The notes beneath the pieces are model-generated. The model saw only the letters and a list, made by a program, of their open reading frames with translations. It was not told where the DNA came from and made no database searches. Made by a program: the position numbers and the translations under genes. Below, piece after piece: positions 1 through 8,502 of a DNA stretch of 53,566 bases (positions are counted from its first letter, which is position 1; each line of letters starts with the position of its first letter). This DNA is from HK-STAS-PATE-34 sp031973435 (GTDB taxonomy: Bacteria; Patescibacteriota; Minisyncoccia; Phycocordibacterales; UBA9973): the NCBI GenBank assembly GCA_031973435.1, contig DALYDA010000003.1, positions 1 through 53,566 of the forward strand. Reading direction: 5' to 3'.

Positions 1-1668
1 TTTGTTGTAACAAACAATGGAAAACGTTACGATATTTTACCAACAAAAGAAATAGAATTCGCGAGAGCAAGTGTCACTGTTTCCGGCAAGATTTCCGGTT
101 CGACAATAATCGGAAACCCTGTGCCGACACAGATAAAAAGTTCTATTCATTCACATACTCATACTGGGGAAACTGCAAAAATGGAAATGCCAGGAGGAGA
201 GGATGAAGCTGTGGCAACAAACAAAGTCGCAGTTTTCCTTGTTAGATACGAAGACACAGGAGATGTATTTTTTACACCAGAGGAAGCAGACGAAATATTT
301 TTCGGCAGTCCATTTGATGAATTTTACAAAGAACAATCGTACAATCAAATAGATTTCTATGGCGATGTGTATGGGTGGGTGAACATCCCGCGTGAGTCTG
401 ATCCGTGGAGTGTTAGTCTGTGGGGTGGAGAACTGGATGAATATCTTATAGAAAACGATATAGATCTTTCATCATATGACCATATTGTTATCTATAATGA
501 CAGTACTTCAGGTGTTTTTTCCGGTTTCTCCACAGTGGGCCCTGTAAGTATTGATCTTGGTGGTGAGGAGTATTCCATCTCATATGCACAGCTCCAATTT
601 AAAGATTCGGAATATGCTGATCAGTATTACTATTATGGAGAATATCCATTTCCTTTTACAAAACTGGATTATGTTTTGTCACATGAGATTGGACACAGTC
701 TTGGTCTACGGCATGCCAACGGTCTTGACTGTGGTGTGAAAGCCTACAATTCTTATTCATATAATTGTGAGCATGTCGAATATGGAAATAAATTTGATGT
801 TATGGGAGGGGCGTTCGCACTTCATTTCAATGGATGGTACAAGGACGTGCTTGGTTGGCTATCTCCAGCTGATGTACAGATTATAGATGAGACGGGAGAT
901 TATACGATCAATGTCTTGGAAGATATAGGAAGTTCAAAAAAATATGCGCAAGTACGTTCTCCTGACCCAGAAGGAGAGAGTATTATCTATACTATTGAAT
1001 ATAGGAAAGCGATGGGTTTTGATGGGCAATTGGCAAATGACATAGTCACATCGAACCAGGCCGGACTGTTTATTAATCGGATGTATCACAGTGCTAGTGA
1101 ACTTGTAGACGATTCGGAAAATCAATATACACAACTTTTGGACCTACAGCCTACTGACACACCATGGTACGCAGATGTGAAGCGAGTTACTTTGAGGGCA
1201 GATAAAGTTTTTTATGATGAAGCGAATAACATAAAGATTGGACCAATTCTCGCCATTTCTCCAACAAGTATTCAGTTTCATGTTGAAATGCCAGAAACAG
1301 ATTGTACTCGCCGTCCACCAAAATTATATGCTGACCCAGATTACCCCTACACATACAGTCCATATTACGAAGGTGGAGAAGGGGGTGGCGCTTTCATTAG
1401 TTTACCTATTGCTATTGTAAATAGGGATACAGTTTTTTGTGGGGACAGTTCTTCATTTGAGTACTCTCTACTTGAGCCACCTGTATTTGACTACCTATCT
1501 TTTGGAGGATATTCATTGATTCGTTCCGACCACTACGACGATACATACCTTTCGTTTAGCTTGGGGGAAGATATACCAGAGGATGGTGTTTACCCAATAA
1601 CCATAGTTGCCACAAATACAACATCAGGATTATCTGGCGTATTGGAGATACCTATAGTGATTGAATAA
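1..1668 (+). CDS. Metzincin-type secreted zinc metalloprotease, 5' end cut by window
   Basis: The reading frame is open from base 1 with no stop, so the gene probably begins before the window; a GTG at 121 is an internal candidate start but nothing marks it as the true one. The frame carries the zinc-binding motif HEIGHSLGLRH (His at about residues 228, 232 and 238 counted from base 1), i.e. HExxHxxGxxH, followed about 35 residues later by a Met-turn-like FDVMGG. This pattern is that of metzincins such as the gametolysin (M11) or M6-like groups. The C-terminal part is beta-rich, with an acidic and Tyr/Gly-rich linker, and resembles an Ig-like exported domain. It probably degrades proteins outside the cell or at the surface. 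The signal peptide would lie upstream of the window. Function is inferred from the motif; substrate unknown. Confidence 0.75.
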   Translation, partial: FVVTNNGKRYDILPTKEIEFARASVTVSGKISGSTIIGNPVPTQIKSSIHSHTHTGETAKMEMPGGEDEAVATNKVAVFLVRYEDTGDVFFTPEEADEIFFGSPFDEFYKEQSYNQIDFYGDVYGWVNIPRESDPWSVSLWGGELDEYLIENDIDLSSYDHIVIYNDSTSGVFSGFSTVGPVSIDLGGEEYSISYAQLQFKDSEYADQYYYYGEYPFPFTKLDYVLSHEIGHSLGLRHANGLDCGVKAYNSYSYNCEHVEYGNKFDVMGGAFALHFNGWYKDVLGWLSPADVQIIDETGDYTINVLEDIGSSKKYAQVRSPDPEGESIIYTIEYRKAMGFDGQLANDIVTSNQAGLFINRMYHSASELVDDSENQYTQLLDLQPTDTPWYADVKRVTLRADKVFYDEANNIKIGPILAISPTSIQFHVEMPETDCTRRPPKLYADPDYPYTYSPYYEGGEGGGAFISLPIAIVNRDTVFCGDSSSFEYSLLEPPVFDYLSFGGYSLIRSDHYDDTYLSFSLGEDIPEDGVYPITIVATNTTSGLSGVLEIPIVIE

Positions 1669-1708
1669 AAAAACTTTTTGAAGATTCAACTTTAGACTCC
1701 AAACTTGC

Positions 1709-1714
1709 TATACT
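1709..1714 (+). promoter_or_regulatory. -10 element (TATACT) for a leaderless start
   Basis: TATACT ends exactly six bases before the ATG at 1721. No Shine-Dalgarno lies between. With usual -10 geometry transcription would begin at or next to the A of the start codon. Confidence 0.5.
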
Positions 1715-1720
1715 GTATAT

Positions 1721-2503
1721 ATGTCAAAATGGGCAGCTAGGAGACAATTGGCTATATTTATAGGCATCATTGCCTTTTTCGGGCTTATCGCATTTGCCAT
1801 CCTTTGGCCTAGGATATCCGTTGATCCTACATGTAACGATGGTAAACAAAACGGAACAGAGTCAGGTGTAGACTGTGGTGGTTCGTGTCGTCTGGTGTGC
1901 ACAGAAGAAGTTCCAGACAGTATCATTTTATGGTCTAGAGCGTTTAATATATCAGAAGATGTGTATAGTGCTGTTGCACAAGTAGAGAATCCAAACACTC
2001 TTTCGCTCGGACTTTCACGTCCATACGAATTTAGATTTTATGACGACGAAAACCAATTCATTGCTCGGGTGATAGGTTATGCGACACTTCCACCAAACCA
2101 AGTATCAACTATTTTTGAAGGAGGAATAAAAACAGGGAATAGGGAAATAAAAAGAACTACATTTTCTTGGCTTCAAAGTGGAGCATGGTACAAAGTAAAC
2201 AAAGAAATACTCGATGACTACAAAATCCTAGTTACAGGTATCACTCTTACAAACGAAGGCACAAGACCAAGGCTTGAAGCAAGACTAACAAACGAAGGTG
2301 ATATAGCAATGCCCGAACTTTCTGTTGTTGCAATCGTATACGATATAGATGGCAATGCAATAACTGCATCAAAGACACTCTCTACGATACTAGGAGTGGG
2401 AGCATCTTCCCCTGTGTATTTTACTTGGCCTGCTCCATTTGGGACTGCGTATTCACGCATAGAAGTTATCCCGATTATTCCTGGTGAGTACTACGCTCGT
2501 TAA
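1721..2503 (+). CDS. Membrane-anchored protein with DGxxNGxExGVDCGG cysteine motif
   Basis: 260 residues. An N-terminal transmembrane helix (about residues 10-30) is followed at once by a four-cysteine motif, CNDGKQNGTESGVDCGG then SCRLVC, which recurs in exported proteins of CPR bacteria and some Bacteroidetes and is probably disulfide-bonded. The rest is predicted beta-rich, with two Ig-like or FxLYD-like stretches (around 60-140 and 150-250) and no catalytic motif. Extracytoplasmic location is likely; function unknown. It begins 52 bases after the protease and has its own -10 box, and the next gene (rodA) starts five bases after its stop, so it may head the envelope-gene operon. Confidence 0.75.
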   Translation: MSKWAARRQLAIFIGIIAFFGLIAFAILWPRISVDPTCNDGKQNGTESGVDCGGSCRLVCTEEVPDSIILWSRAFNISEDVYSAVAQVENPNTLSLGLSRPYEFRFYDDENQFIARVIGYATLPPNQVSTIFEGGIKTGNREIKRTTFSWLQSGAWYKVNKEILDDYKILVTGITLTNEGTRPRLEARLTNEGDIAMPELSVVAIVYDIDGNAITASKTLSTILGVGASSPVYFTWPAPFGTAYSRIEVIPIIPGEYYAR

Positions 2504-2508
2504 AGTAT

Positions 2509-3639
2509 ATGCGTAGGTATAATTTTTTTGGATTGGATATTGTTTTTATACTATGTCTTCTGCCTATCATGGCAGGAGGCCTTTCCATCATGCACTCATT
2601 TAGCGAGGGAAGTGTTTTTTTTCAAAGACAAATACTATGGGTCGTCCTCTCTCTGTTTCTCATGGTTGTTGTTTCTTTTGTTGATACAAGATTTCTAAAG
2701 AGATCAGACGTGTTGCTAGTGCTGTATGGGATCGCAACACTTTTTCTTGTTGCTGTTCTTTTCATAGGGAGTACTGTTAAGGGATCACAGAGTTGGATAG
2801 ATTTCGGACCTCTTTCTTTTCAGCCTGCTGACTTAATGAAACTTGTTCTGATTCTACTACTAGCAAAATATTTTTCGAGACGTCATGTTGAGATAGCTCA
2901 CCCAAAGCATATTTTTATTTCAGCACTCTACCTATTCATACCTTTTGGACTTGTTTTCTTGCAACCAGACTTTGGTTCCGCGATAGTTTTACTTTCTATA
3001 TGGTTTGGAATGGCACTCGTGTCTGGAATATCAAAAAAGCATCTTCTTATTTTAGCGGGGCTCGGGATAACAGCATTTGTGATATTGTGGTCATTTGTTT
3101 TTGCACCATATCAAAAGGCGAGAGTCATGACTTTCGTAAACCCACTCACAGACATAAGTGGGACAGGATATAACGCATATCAGTCTATTATTGCTGTTGG
3201 GTCTGGCCAGTTTTTAGGAAAGGGGCTCGGATTTGGAACTCAATCTAGGCTCGAGTACCTTCCTGAATACGAAACTGATTTTATCTTCGCAGCTTTTGCC
3301 GAAGAGTGGGGTTTTGTAGGATCGATCATACTTCTCATTTGTTACGGCATACTCTTGTGGAAACTAGTTGGATTCGCTAGGCACGGAGCGTCGAACTTTG
3401 AAACACTGTTTTGCCTCGGAGTTGCCATATTCCTCTCCACTCATATGATAGTAAACATAGGTATGAATATACGCCTCATGCCAGTGACGGGTATTCCTTT
3501 GCCTTTTATGAGCTACGGAGGTTCGCATCTTATAATAGAGTGTATTGCTTTAGGTCTTTGCCTGGCTATGAACAGATATGGAAGAGCAATGCATAGAGAT
3601 AGTCTAGGAAGAGAATTTGTCGGTTACGGGTCAGAATAA
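2509..3639 (+). CDS. rodA: Peptidoglycan glycosyltransferase RodA (SEDS family)
   Basis: 376 residues with about ten hydrophobic helices. SEDS signatures are clear: QPDFGSA in the middle, LPEYETDFIFA (usually LPExxTDFIFA), and near the C-terminus NIGMNIRLMPVTGIPLPFM followed by SYGGS. RodA-family proteins polymerise lipid II into glycan strands for side-wall growth together with a class B PBP. The length is normal. FtsW is the alternative; the short N-terminus and general pattern favour RodA, and no division genes are nearby. The start ATG lies five bases after the preceding stop, with an A/T-rich stretch and no Shine-Dalgarno. Confidence 0.9.
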   Translation: MRRYNFFGLDIVFILCLLPIMAGGLSIMHSFSEGSVFFQRQILWVVLSLFLMVVVSFVDTRFLKRSDVLLVLYGIATLFLVAVLFIGSTVKGSQSWIDFGPLSFQPADLMKLVLILLLAKYFSRRHVEIAHPKHIFISALYLFIPFGLVFLQPDFGSAIVLLSIWFGMALVSGISKKHLLILAGLGITAFVILWSFVFAPYQKARVMTFVNPLTDISGTGYNAYQSIIAVGSGQFLGKGLGFGTQSRLEYLPEYETDFIFAAFAEEWGFVGSIILLICYGILLWKLVGFARHGASNFETLFCLGVAIFLSTHMIVNIGMNIRLMPVTGIPLPFMSYGGSHLIIECIALGLCLAMNRYGRAMHRDSLGREFVGYGSE

Positions 3640-3642
3640 TAC

Positions 3643-4440
3643 ATGAAAATAATCAACGGAAAAAAACTAGCAACAGAAGTACTAGATACCATAAAACAAA
3701 AAATAGTAGATAGAGTATTTAGACTTGCTGTAATCTCTACAAAAGACGACCCGTCTTCTAGACTTTTTGTGTCAATGAAAAAAAAGAAGGGAAGTGATAT
3801 TGGTATAGTTGTAGACGAGTACAATCTGTTTAATGAAAATCAGAGTGAACTAGAGAAAAAAATAAATGAACTTGGAGAGTCATATGACGGAATAGTTTTG
3901 CAATTGCCGATCAGAGAAGAACTAGATTATGAAAAACTAATCTCTCTAATACCAGCAGAGAAAAATCCTGACATGTTGGGAGGCTTGGCAGAGACACAAT
4001 CCTTTGAGAAAGGCTTGTTTGCTCCAGTCGTGTCGGCGATATTGAAAATATTACAATCTGAAAGCATAGACTACAAGAATCTTAAAATAGCCTTACTGGG
4101 TAAGGGTATTCTTGTTGGCGCACCTTTTTCTAGATATTTGGAAAGCATAGGAAAAGACCACTTTGTTGTTACAATTGAGAATAAGGAAGATATAGACAAG
4201 CTTATCGATTTCGATATTATAATTAGTGGTGTTGGTGTGCCAAACATCTTACAACAAAAACATATAAAAAGCGGATCTTTTCTTATAGATGCAGGGACGA
4301 GTGATCTCGGTGGTGTGATGGTAGGAGACATAAGTACAGATTGTTATCCTGTTGCTAGTGTTGTTTCTCCTGTTCCTGGAGGAGTGGGACCTCTGACGGT
4401 TGCGTATCTTTTCTATAATCTTGTTATGCTTTCAAAATAG
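3643..4440 (+). CDS. folD: Divergent FolD, methylene-THF dehydrogenase/cyclohydrolase
   Basis: 265 residues, slightly short for FolD (about 285). It should interconvert 5,10-methylene-THF, methenyl-THF and 10-formyl-THF using NAD(P). Seen: the catalytic-lysine region as FVSMKKKKG (canonical YVxxKxKxC, so the usual Tyr is Phe while the Lys is kept), GIVLQLP (GILVQLP), a degenerate KNPDMLGG where KDVDGFH is usual, a weakened Rossmann loop GKGILVGAP (GRSxxVGxP), and a well-kept C-terminal VSPVPGGVGPLTVA. Family membership is safe; whether both activities survive is uncertain because the folate-pocket Tyr and the DVDG motif are altered. It sits tightly between rodA (3 bases) and the PAP2 gene. 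Confidence 0.85.
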   Translation: MKIINGKKLATEVLDTIKQKIVDRVFRLAVISTKDDPSSRLFVSMKKKKGSDIGIVVDEYNLFNENQSELEKKINELGESYDGIVLQLPIREELDYEKLISLIPAEKNPDMLGGLAETQSFEKGLFAPVVSAILKILQSESIDYKNLKIALLGKGILVGAPFSRYLESIGKDHFVVTIENKEDIDKLIDFDIIISGVGVPNILQQKHIKSGSFLIDAGTSDLGGVMVGDISTDCYPVASVVSPVPGGVGPLTVAYLFYNLVMLSK

Positions 4441-4444
4441 GTTT

Positions 4445-5206
4445 ATGAATCATTCATTATTTTTTTATTTACATTCATTATCAAACACAAATCCAGCACT
4501 CGATTGGTTTGTGATATTTGTGTCTACATACTTTGCTTGGATACTTGCTGTGTTTGCGATTTCATATGCACTATTAAAAGTTGTTAAAGTTTTTTTTGGT
4601 AAAAAAAATGGCAACCCAAGTTTGTACGATATGAGTATAAGGGAGTATGGGATGCACCTGAGTGCAGGGTTCACTGCGATAGTCCTTAGAGTTTTTGGTG
4701 TCTCAAGGCCGGAAAATATCTCAAACGGAAATGGGTCACTCGAGTCTACCTTGAATTATTCTCGGGCTTATTTTGATGAGAGAAGAGGTGAATATCAAAA
4801 AAGAAAATATGCATTTTTAGTTATTGCACTGTCTTCATTGTCTGCATGGACTATATCTCTACTATTGAAAATGATAATTGGAGCATCTAGGCCTTTTGTT
4901 GTGTTCCCGGATATTAGCACTCTCATTGATTACGGATGGAACGACTCTTTTCCATCAGGGCATGCGATGTTTTTTTCAGCACTTGCCACTGCCTTGTTTT
5001 TCTCATACAAAAAGATTGGATCACTTTATATAGTTTTTGCAATCTTAATAGGGCTTTCACGGATAGTTGCGGGTATACACTTTCCTGTCGATGTCATGTT
5101 TGGATGGATATTTGGAGCAGTGGTTGCGATTATTGTGCGGTTCACAATTTTGCATTTCAAAATTTTTAAAAGAAGAGAGATTGATATTCCTGTAGAAAAG
5201 GAGTAG
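4445..5206 (+). CDS. PAP2-family membrane phosphatase, probable undecaprenyl-PP phosphatase
   Basis: 253 residues. The ATG at 4445 lies four bases after the folD stop; an upstream in-frame ATG at 4400 would overlap folD and adds non-family sequence. The three PAP2 motifs are present: KMIIGASRP (KxxxxxxRP), PSGHAMF (PSGH) and SRIVAGIHFPVD (SRxxxxxHxxxD), with the catalytic His in the last. About six membrane helices, with a hydrophilic insertion around residues 50-130. BcrC-like PAP2 enzymes recycle undecaprenyl pyrophosphate for cell-wall synthesis, which fits the neighbouring rodA. Another lipid phosphate phosphatase activity is possible. Confidence 0.85.
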   Translation: MNHSLFFYLHSLSNTNPALDWFVIFVSTYFAWILAVFAISYALLKVVKVFFGKKNGNPSLYDMSIREYGMHLSAGFTAIVLRVFGVSRPENISNGNGSLESTLNYSRAYFDERRGEYQKRKYAFLVIALSSLSAWTISLLLKMIIGASRPFVVFPDISTLIDYGWNDSFPSGHAMFFSALATALFFSYKKIGSLYIVFAILIGLSRIVAGIHFPVDVMFGWIFGAVVAIIVRFTILHFKIFKRREIDIPVEKE

Positions 5207-5215
5207 AATCTTCCT

Positions 5216-6571
5216 ATGTTTTTAAAAAGATTGATAGCACTCGGGATTTTAGTACTAACACTTTTTCTTGGTTTTTTCCTAATAGGTAGTCAGCCTGGTG
5301 GGAAGAGTCATTTGGGTATAGATTTTAAGGATAGACCATTCACTTTGGGGTTGGATCTTTCTGGTGGAACGCATCTTATATACGACGCAGACACAACTCT
5401 GATAAAAGAGAATAAGGAGGACGCACTAAGTGTTCTTCGAGATGTAATAGAGAGAAGAGTAAATCTTTTTGGTGTAAGTGAGCCTATTGTTCAAATTTCA
5501 CATGGCTTGTCCGGAGAGGACAGGTTGCTTATAGATTTGCCTGGGGTTACGGATGTTGGTGAAGCGATAAAAATGATCGGGGAGACGCCGCTTCTGGAAT
5601 TCAAAACAGAGAATCCAGATTTCGACGTAACGACACTCACAGAAGAAGAACTCGCAGATCCAAATACTATAAATAGAGCGTATGTAGAGACTGATCTAAC
5701 TGGACGTTATTTGGAAAATGCATCTTTGGTATTCGATCAGACAACACGTGAAGCGATAGTTTCTATACAGTTTGACAGCGAAGGTGCGGAAATATTCGAA
5801 AAGATAACGAGTGAGAATGTAAATAAAACCATAGCGATATATTTAGATGGCGCTTTGATTTCAAGTCCAGTCGTAAATGAGGCTATATCTGGCGGGCAAG
5901 CAACAATCTCTGGAAACTTTACTCCAGATGAAGCAAAACAGTTGGTTGGAAGACTAAATTCTGGAGCTCTTCCTGTTCCTGTAACTTTGGTTTCAACAGA
6001 AACTATAGGTGCGTCCCTTGGTGCTGATGCACAAACTGCCGGAGCACGAGCAGGACTTATAGGATTCCTAGCGATAATATTTTTCTTCGTTATTTATTAC
6101 AGAGTACCAGGACTTCTTGCAGGTGTTGCACTATTTGTATATGCAGTCGTGATGCTTTTCTTGTTCAAGACTGTTCCAGTTACAATGTCTGCTTCCGGTA
6201 TTGCAGGATTTGTGATCTCACTCGGACTTGCGGTGGATGCAAACGTTCTCATATTTGAGAGAGTAAAGGACGAACTAAAGCATGGAAAGGGGATAAACGA
6301 GGCATTTCATGAAGGATTCCAAAGAGCATGGCCTTCGATACGTGACTCAAACATTTCTACACTTCTGACAACAGCTATCTTGTTTTGGATGGGGACATCT
6401 ATAGTAAAAGGTTTTGCCCTCACTTTCGGAATAGGAGTTCTCGTCTCTATGATTTCTGCTATTTCAGTAACAAGAATATTCTTATATTCATTTGGTGAAA
6501 TAAAGCAAACTAGATTTAACAATTTTCTGTTTGGTGCAGGGTTTACTGGAAATAAGAAAATAAGCAATTAA
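5216..6571 (+). CDS. secD: Protein translocase subunit SecD
   Basis: 451 residues. After an N-terminal membrane helix comes the first periplasmic segment with GLDLSGGTHLIYDAD (SecD GLDLxGGxHL) and RRVNLFGVSEPIVQ, then a P1 head region and a C-terminal RND-like membrane block of about five helices containing GFVISLGLAVDANVLIFERV. SecD works with SecF at the Sec translocon, using the ion gradient to pull exported proteins through. Length is that of the shorter SecD type. secF follows after four bases. One of the few starts here with a possible Shine-Dalgarno (AGGAG about 12 bases upstream, inside the end of the PAP2 gene). Confidence 0.95.
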   Translation: MFLKRLIALGILVLTLFLGFFLIGSQPGGKSHLGIDFKDRPFTLGLDLSGGTHLIYDADTTLIKENKEDALSVLRDVIERRVNLFGVSEPIVQISHGLSGEDRLLIDLPGVTDVGEAIKMIGETPLLEFKTENPDFDVTTLTEEELADPNTINRAYVETDLTGRYLENASLVFDQTTREAIVSIQFDSEGAEIFEKITSENVNKTIAIYLDGALISSPVVNEAISGGQATISGNFTPDEAKQLVGRLNSGALPVPVTLVSTETIGASLGADAQTAGARAGLIGFLAIIFFFVIYYRVPGLLAGVALFVYAVVMLFLFKTVPVTMSASGIAGFVISLGLAVDANVLIFERVKDELKHGKGINEAFHEGFQRAWPSIRDSNISTLLTTAILFWMGTSIVKGFALTFGIGVLVSMISAISVTRIFLYSFGEIKQTRFNNFLFGAGFTGNKKISN

Positions 6572-6575
6572 ATTT

Positions 6576-7508
6576 ATGTGGATAATAAAAAATAAAAAAA
6601 TATTTTTCGGACTGTCGGCGTTTTTCGTTGTCGCATCTATCGTCGGATTCATAATCTTTCCAGTTAGGGCATCGATAGAGTTTACAGGTGGATCGTCGCT
6701 TGTTGTAAATGTAGAGGGTCAAAGACCAGAGTCGAGAGACGTAGCACTTTATCTAAAGGACCTTGATATTTCTTCTCCTCTCGTTCAGCCTGTTGGAGAA
6801 TCTGGTCTGTCTATAAAGACTTCACCCCTTGATGAAGAAACAAAAAACCAAATCGTTTCGCACATACAAGAGATGTCAGGGTCTCCTGTATCTATACAGA
6901 GTTTCACTACTGTAGGACCATCTATTGGGGAGGAAATGTTGAAAAAATCTTTCTATGCTTTGTTTCTGGTTATCCTTTCTATAGTTTTGTACATCGCCTA
7001 TACATTTAGAAAAGTCACAAATTCCACAAACAAAGCACAAAAGGGAGTGTCTTCATGGAAATACGGATTTACTGCAAATATATGTTTGCTACACGACGTG
7101 ATACTTACTAGCGGGTTCTATGTTCTACTGTCTCACTTCTTTGGGGCAGAACTAGATACGTTGTTCGTAGTTGCTATACTTACGGTTCTCGGTGTTTCAG
7201 TTAATGATACTATCGTAGTGTTTGATAGAATACGAGAAAATATATTTTTGGACGAGGATAAAAAATCAAATGACTCTTTCGAAAAGATTGTAGGAAAAAG
7301 TGTGGACGAGACTATTGCAAGGTCTATAAACACATCTCTCACAGTTGTAATAGTTCTCCTTATCCTTGCACTGTTCGGGCCTGAAACAACAAAGATATTC
7401 TCTCTGACTATGATGGCAGGTATGATAATAGGAACATTCTCATCTATATTCTTGGCTAGTCCACTTCTTGTTGTTTGGGAAAGATTACAATCAAAAAAAT
7501 CTAGATAG
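6576..7508 (+). CDS. secF: Protein translocase subunit SecF
   Basis: 310 residues. N-terminal helix, then the SecF signature FTGGSSLVV (usually DFTGG) near residue 35, a short periplasmic region, and a five-helix RND-like block with LTVLGVSVNDTIVVFDRIRE and SINTSLTVVIVLLILALFG, both typical. Partner of the adjacent SecD in the SecDF accessory complex. It ends the forward envelope/secretion operon: a strong terminator follows 13 bases after the stop. Confidence 0.95.
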   Translation: MWIIKNKKIFFGLSAFFVVASIVGFIIFPVRASIEFTGGSSLVVNVEGQRPESRDVALYLKDLDISSPLVQPVGESGLSIKTSPLDEETKNQIVSHIQEMSGSPVSIQSFTTVGPSIGEEMLKKSFYALFLVILSIVLYIAYTFRKVTNSTNKAQKGVSSWKYGFTANICLLHDVILTSGFYVLLSHFFGAELDTLFVVAILTVLGVSVNDTIVVFDRIRENIFLDEDKKSNDSFEKIVGKSVDETIARSINTSLTVVIVLLILALFGPETTKIFSLTMMAGMIIGTFSSIFLASPLLVVWERLQSKKSR

Positions 7509-7520
7509 AAATAAAATAAA

Positions 7521-7548
7521 AACCTCGTCTATCCAGACGAGGTTTTTT
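7521..7548 (+). terminator. Intrinsic terminator after secF
   Basis: A perfect 10-bp stem (7521-7530 with 7535-7544, 4-base loop) followed by a T run. It closes the secDF operon; the A-rich left flank may also let it act for the minus-strand gene at 7624-7788. Confidence 0.85.
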
Positions 7549-7623
7549 CAATATTTTTTTGACAGTGCATCTATTGCATCAAATTCAATAATCAAAAGTT
7601 TTATTTTCTCTTTGAGTTTCATT

Positions 7624-7788
7624 TCAATGCATACTTGCAGAGGTCCAGACATTAGAAGTATTTTTGAATTTACTTTTATCTCCAACAATATTTCTTTTTT
7701 TTCTTTTTTCTGTTGGACTTTCTGAATTTATCACAGATTGCTGATCTTGTTTTTTGGCGGTATCAGTCAAATTATTTTCTTCTTTCAT
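7624..7788 (-). CDS. Small hydrophilic protein, possibly frameshifted
   Basis: 54 codons from ATG at 7788 to TGA, charged and Lys-rich, with no recognised domain. A good promoter precedes it on the minus strand (7810-7838). An eight-base A run near codons 30-32 is followed, in the next frame, by about 48 more sense codons that look protein-like (starting EILLEIKVNSKILLMSG) and end at TGA about base 7549, just before the secF terminator. So the gene may encode about 80 residues, read through a slip or broken by an indel in the A run; a sequencing or assembly error there is equally possible. Function unknown. Confidence 0.35.
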   Translation of the reverse strand: MKEENNLTDTAKKQDQQSVINSESPTEKRKKRNIVGDKSKFKNTSNVWTSASMH

Positions 7789-7809
7789 TGATCAATTTTG
7801 TTTGCATAT

Positions 7810-7838
7810 ATTTTATTTTAAAGTTGACTATATGTCAA
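7810..7838 (-). promoter_or_regulatory. Sigma70-type promoter for the small minus-strand gene
   Basis: On the minus strand a consensus TTGACA (7838-7833) is separated by 17 bases from TAAAAT (7815-7810). The ATG at 7788 lies 21 bases downstream. This is one of the best consensus promoters in the window and the main reason to believe the small gene. Confidence 0.6.
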
Positions 7839-7893
7839 AAAAACCTTGCTTTTAAAAGGCTTTTTTGGCTAAGTCAACAAGATCAAAATCTGT

Positions 7894-7899
7894 TATAAT
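7894..7899 (+). promoter_or_regulatory. -10 element (TATAAT) upstream of lemA
   Basis: Consensus TATAAT 50 bases before the lemA ATG at 7950; no convincing -35. The intergenic region also carries the divergent promoter of the minus-strand gene. It gives lemA one of the longer 5' leaders in this window. Confidence 0.45.
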
Positions 7900-7949
7900 C
7901 ATAAGGTCGTAATTTACTTCTGACTTTTAACGTTTTGTATTTGCTTTTG

Positions 7950-8498
7950 ATGTGGATACCAATCATTATAATAGTTCTATTAGTTCTTATTGTTGTAGGA
8001 ATGTATAACGGCTTCGTTCGTCTTGTAAACCGTACAAAGGAAGCTTGGGCAGATATCGAAGTGCAACTCAAGCGTCGTTATGACCTGATCCCAAACCTTG
8101 TTTCTGCTGTAAAAGGTTACGCTACTCACGAATCTTCTGCGTTTGAGAAAGTTACACAGGCACGTGCAGCTGCAATGGGAGCAAAGACAGCGGGGGAGCA
8201 TGGAAAGACTGAAGCAATACTAGGACAAGCTATCACTGGACTTTTCGGAATCGCAGAAGCATATCCAGATCTAAAGGCAAACACAAACTTCCTAGAACTT
8301 CAAAGAGAACTTTCTGATACTGAAAACAAGATCCAAGCAGCGCGTCGTTTTTACAACACAAACGTTCGTGATCTAAATACAAAGATTGAAATGTTCCCAG
8401 GCAATATCTTTGCAAAAATGTTTTCATTTGCAAAAATGGAATTCTTCGATATTCCAGATGATGGCGTAGAGTCAAAACCAGTAGAAGTAAAATTCTAA
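7950..8498 (+). CDS. lemA: LemA family protein
   Basis: 182 residues. The ATG at 7950 begins MWIPIIIIVLLVLIVVG, the normal LemA start; an upstream TTG adds only five residues. Typical features: N-terminal membrane helix, VRLVNRTKEAWADIEVQLKR, then RYDLIPNLVSAVKGYATHE, a helical bundle, and the C-terminal MFPGNIFAKMF. LemA proteins are membrane-anchored with a four-helix cytoplasmic or external bundle; their role is unclear, but lemA often pairs with the protease gene htpX, which here closes the same operon. The SPFH gene follows after four bases. Confidence 0.93.
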   Translation: MWIPIIIIVLLVLIVVGMYNGFVRLVNRTKEAWADIEVQLKRRYDLIPNLVSAVKGYATHESSAFEKVTQARAAAMGAKTAGEHGKTEAILGQAITGLFGIAEAYPDLKANTNFLELQRELSDTENKIQAARRFYNTNVRDLNTKIEMFPGNIFAKMFSFAKMEFFDIPDDGVESKPVEVKF

Positions 8499-8502
8499 AT
8501 AT

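Noticed and set aside
4400..4444. Longer N-terminus for the PAP2 phosphatase
   Set aside because: It would overlap folD by about 40 bases and adds residues outside the family; the ATG at 4445 gives a normal start.
7468..7898. Forward frames in the gap between secF and lemA
   Set aside because: They cross the secF terminator and the lemA -10 region and are Phe/Ile/Ser-rich; the minus-strand small gene with a good promoter explains the region better.
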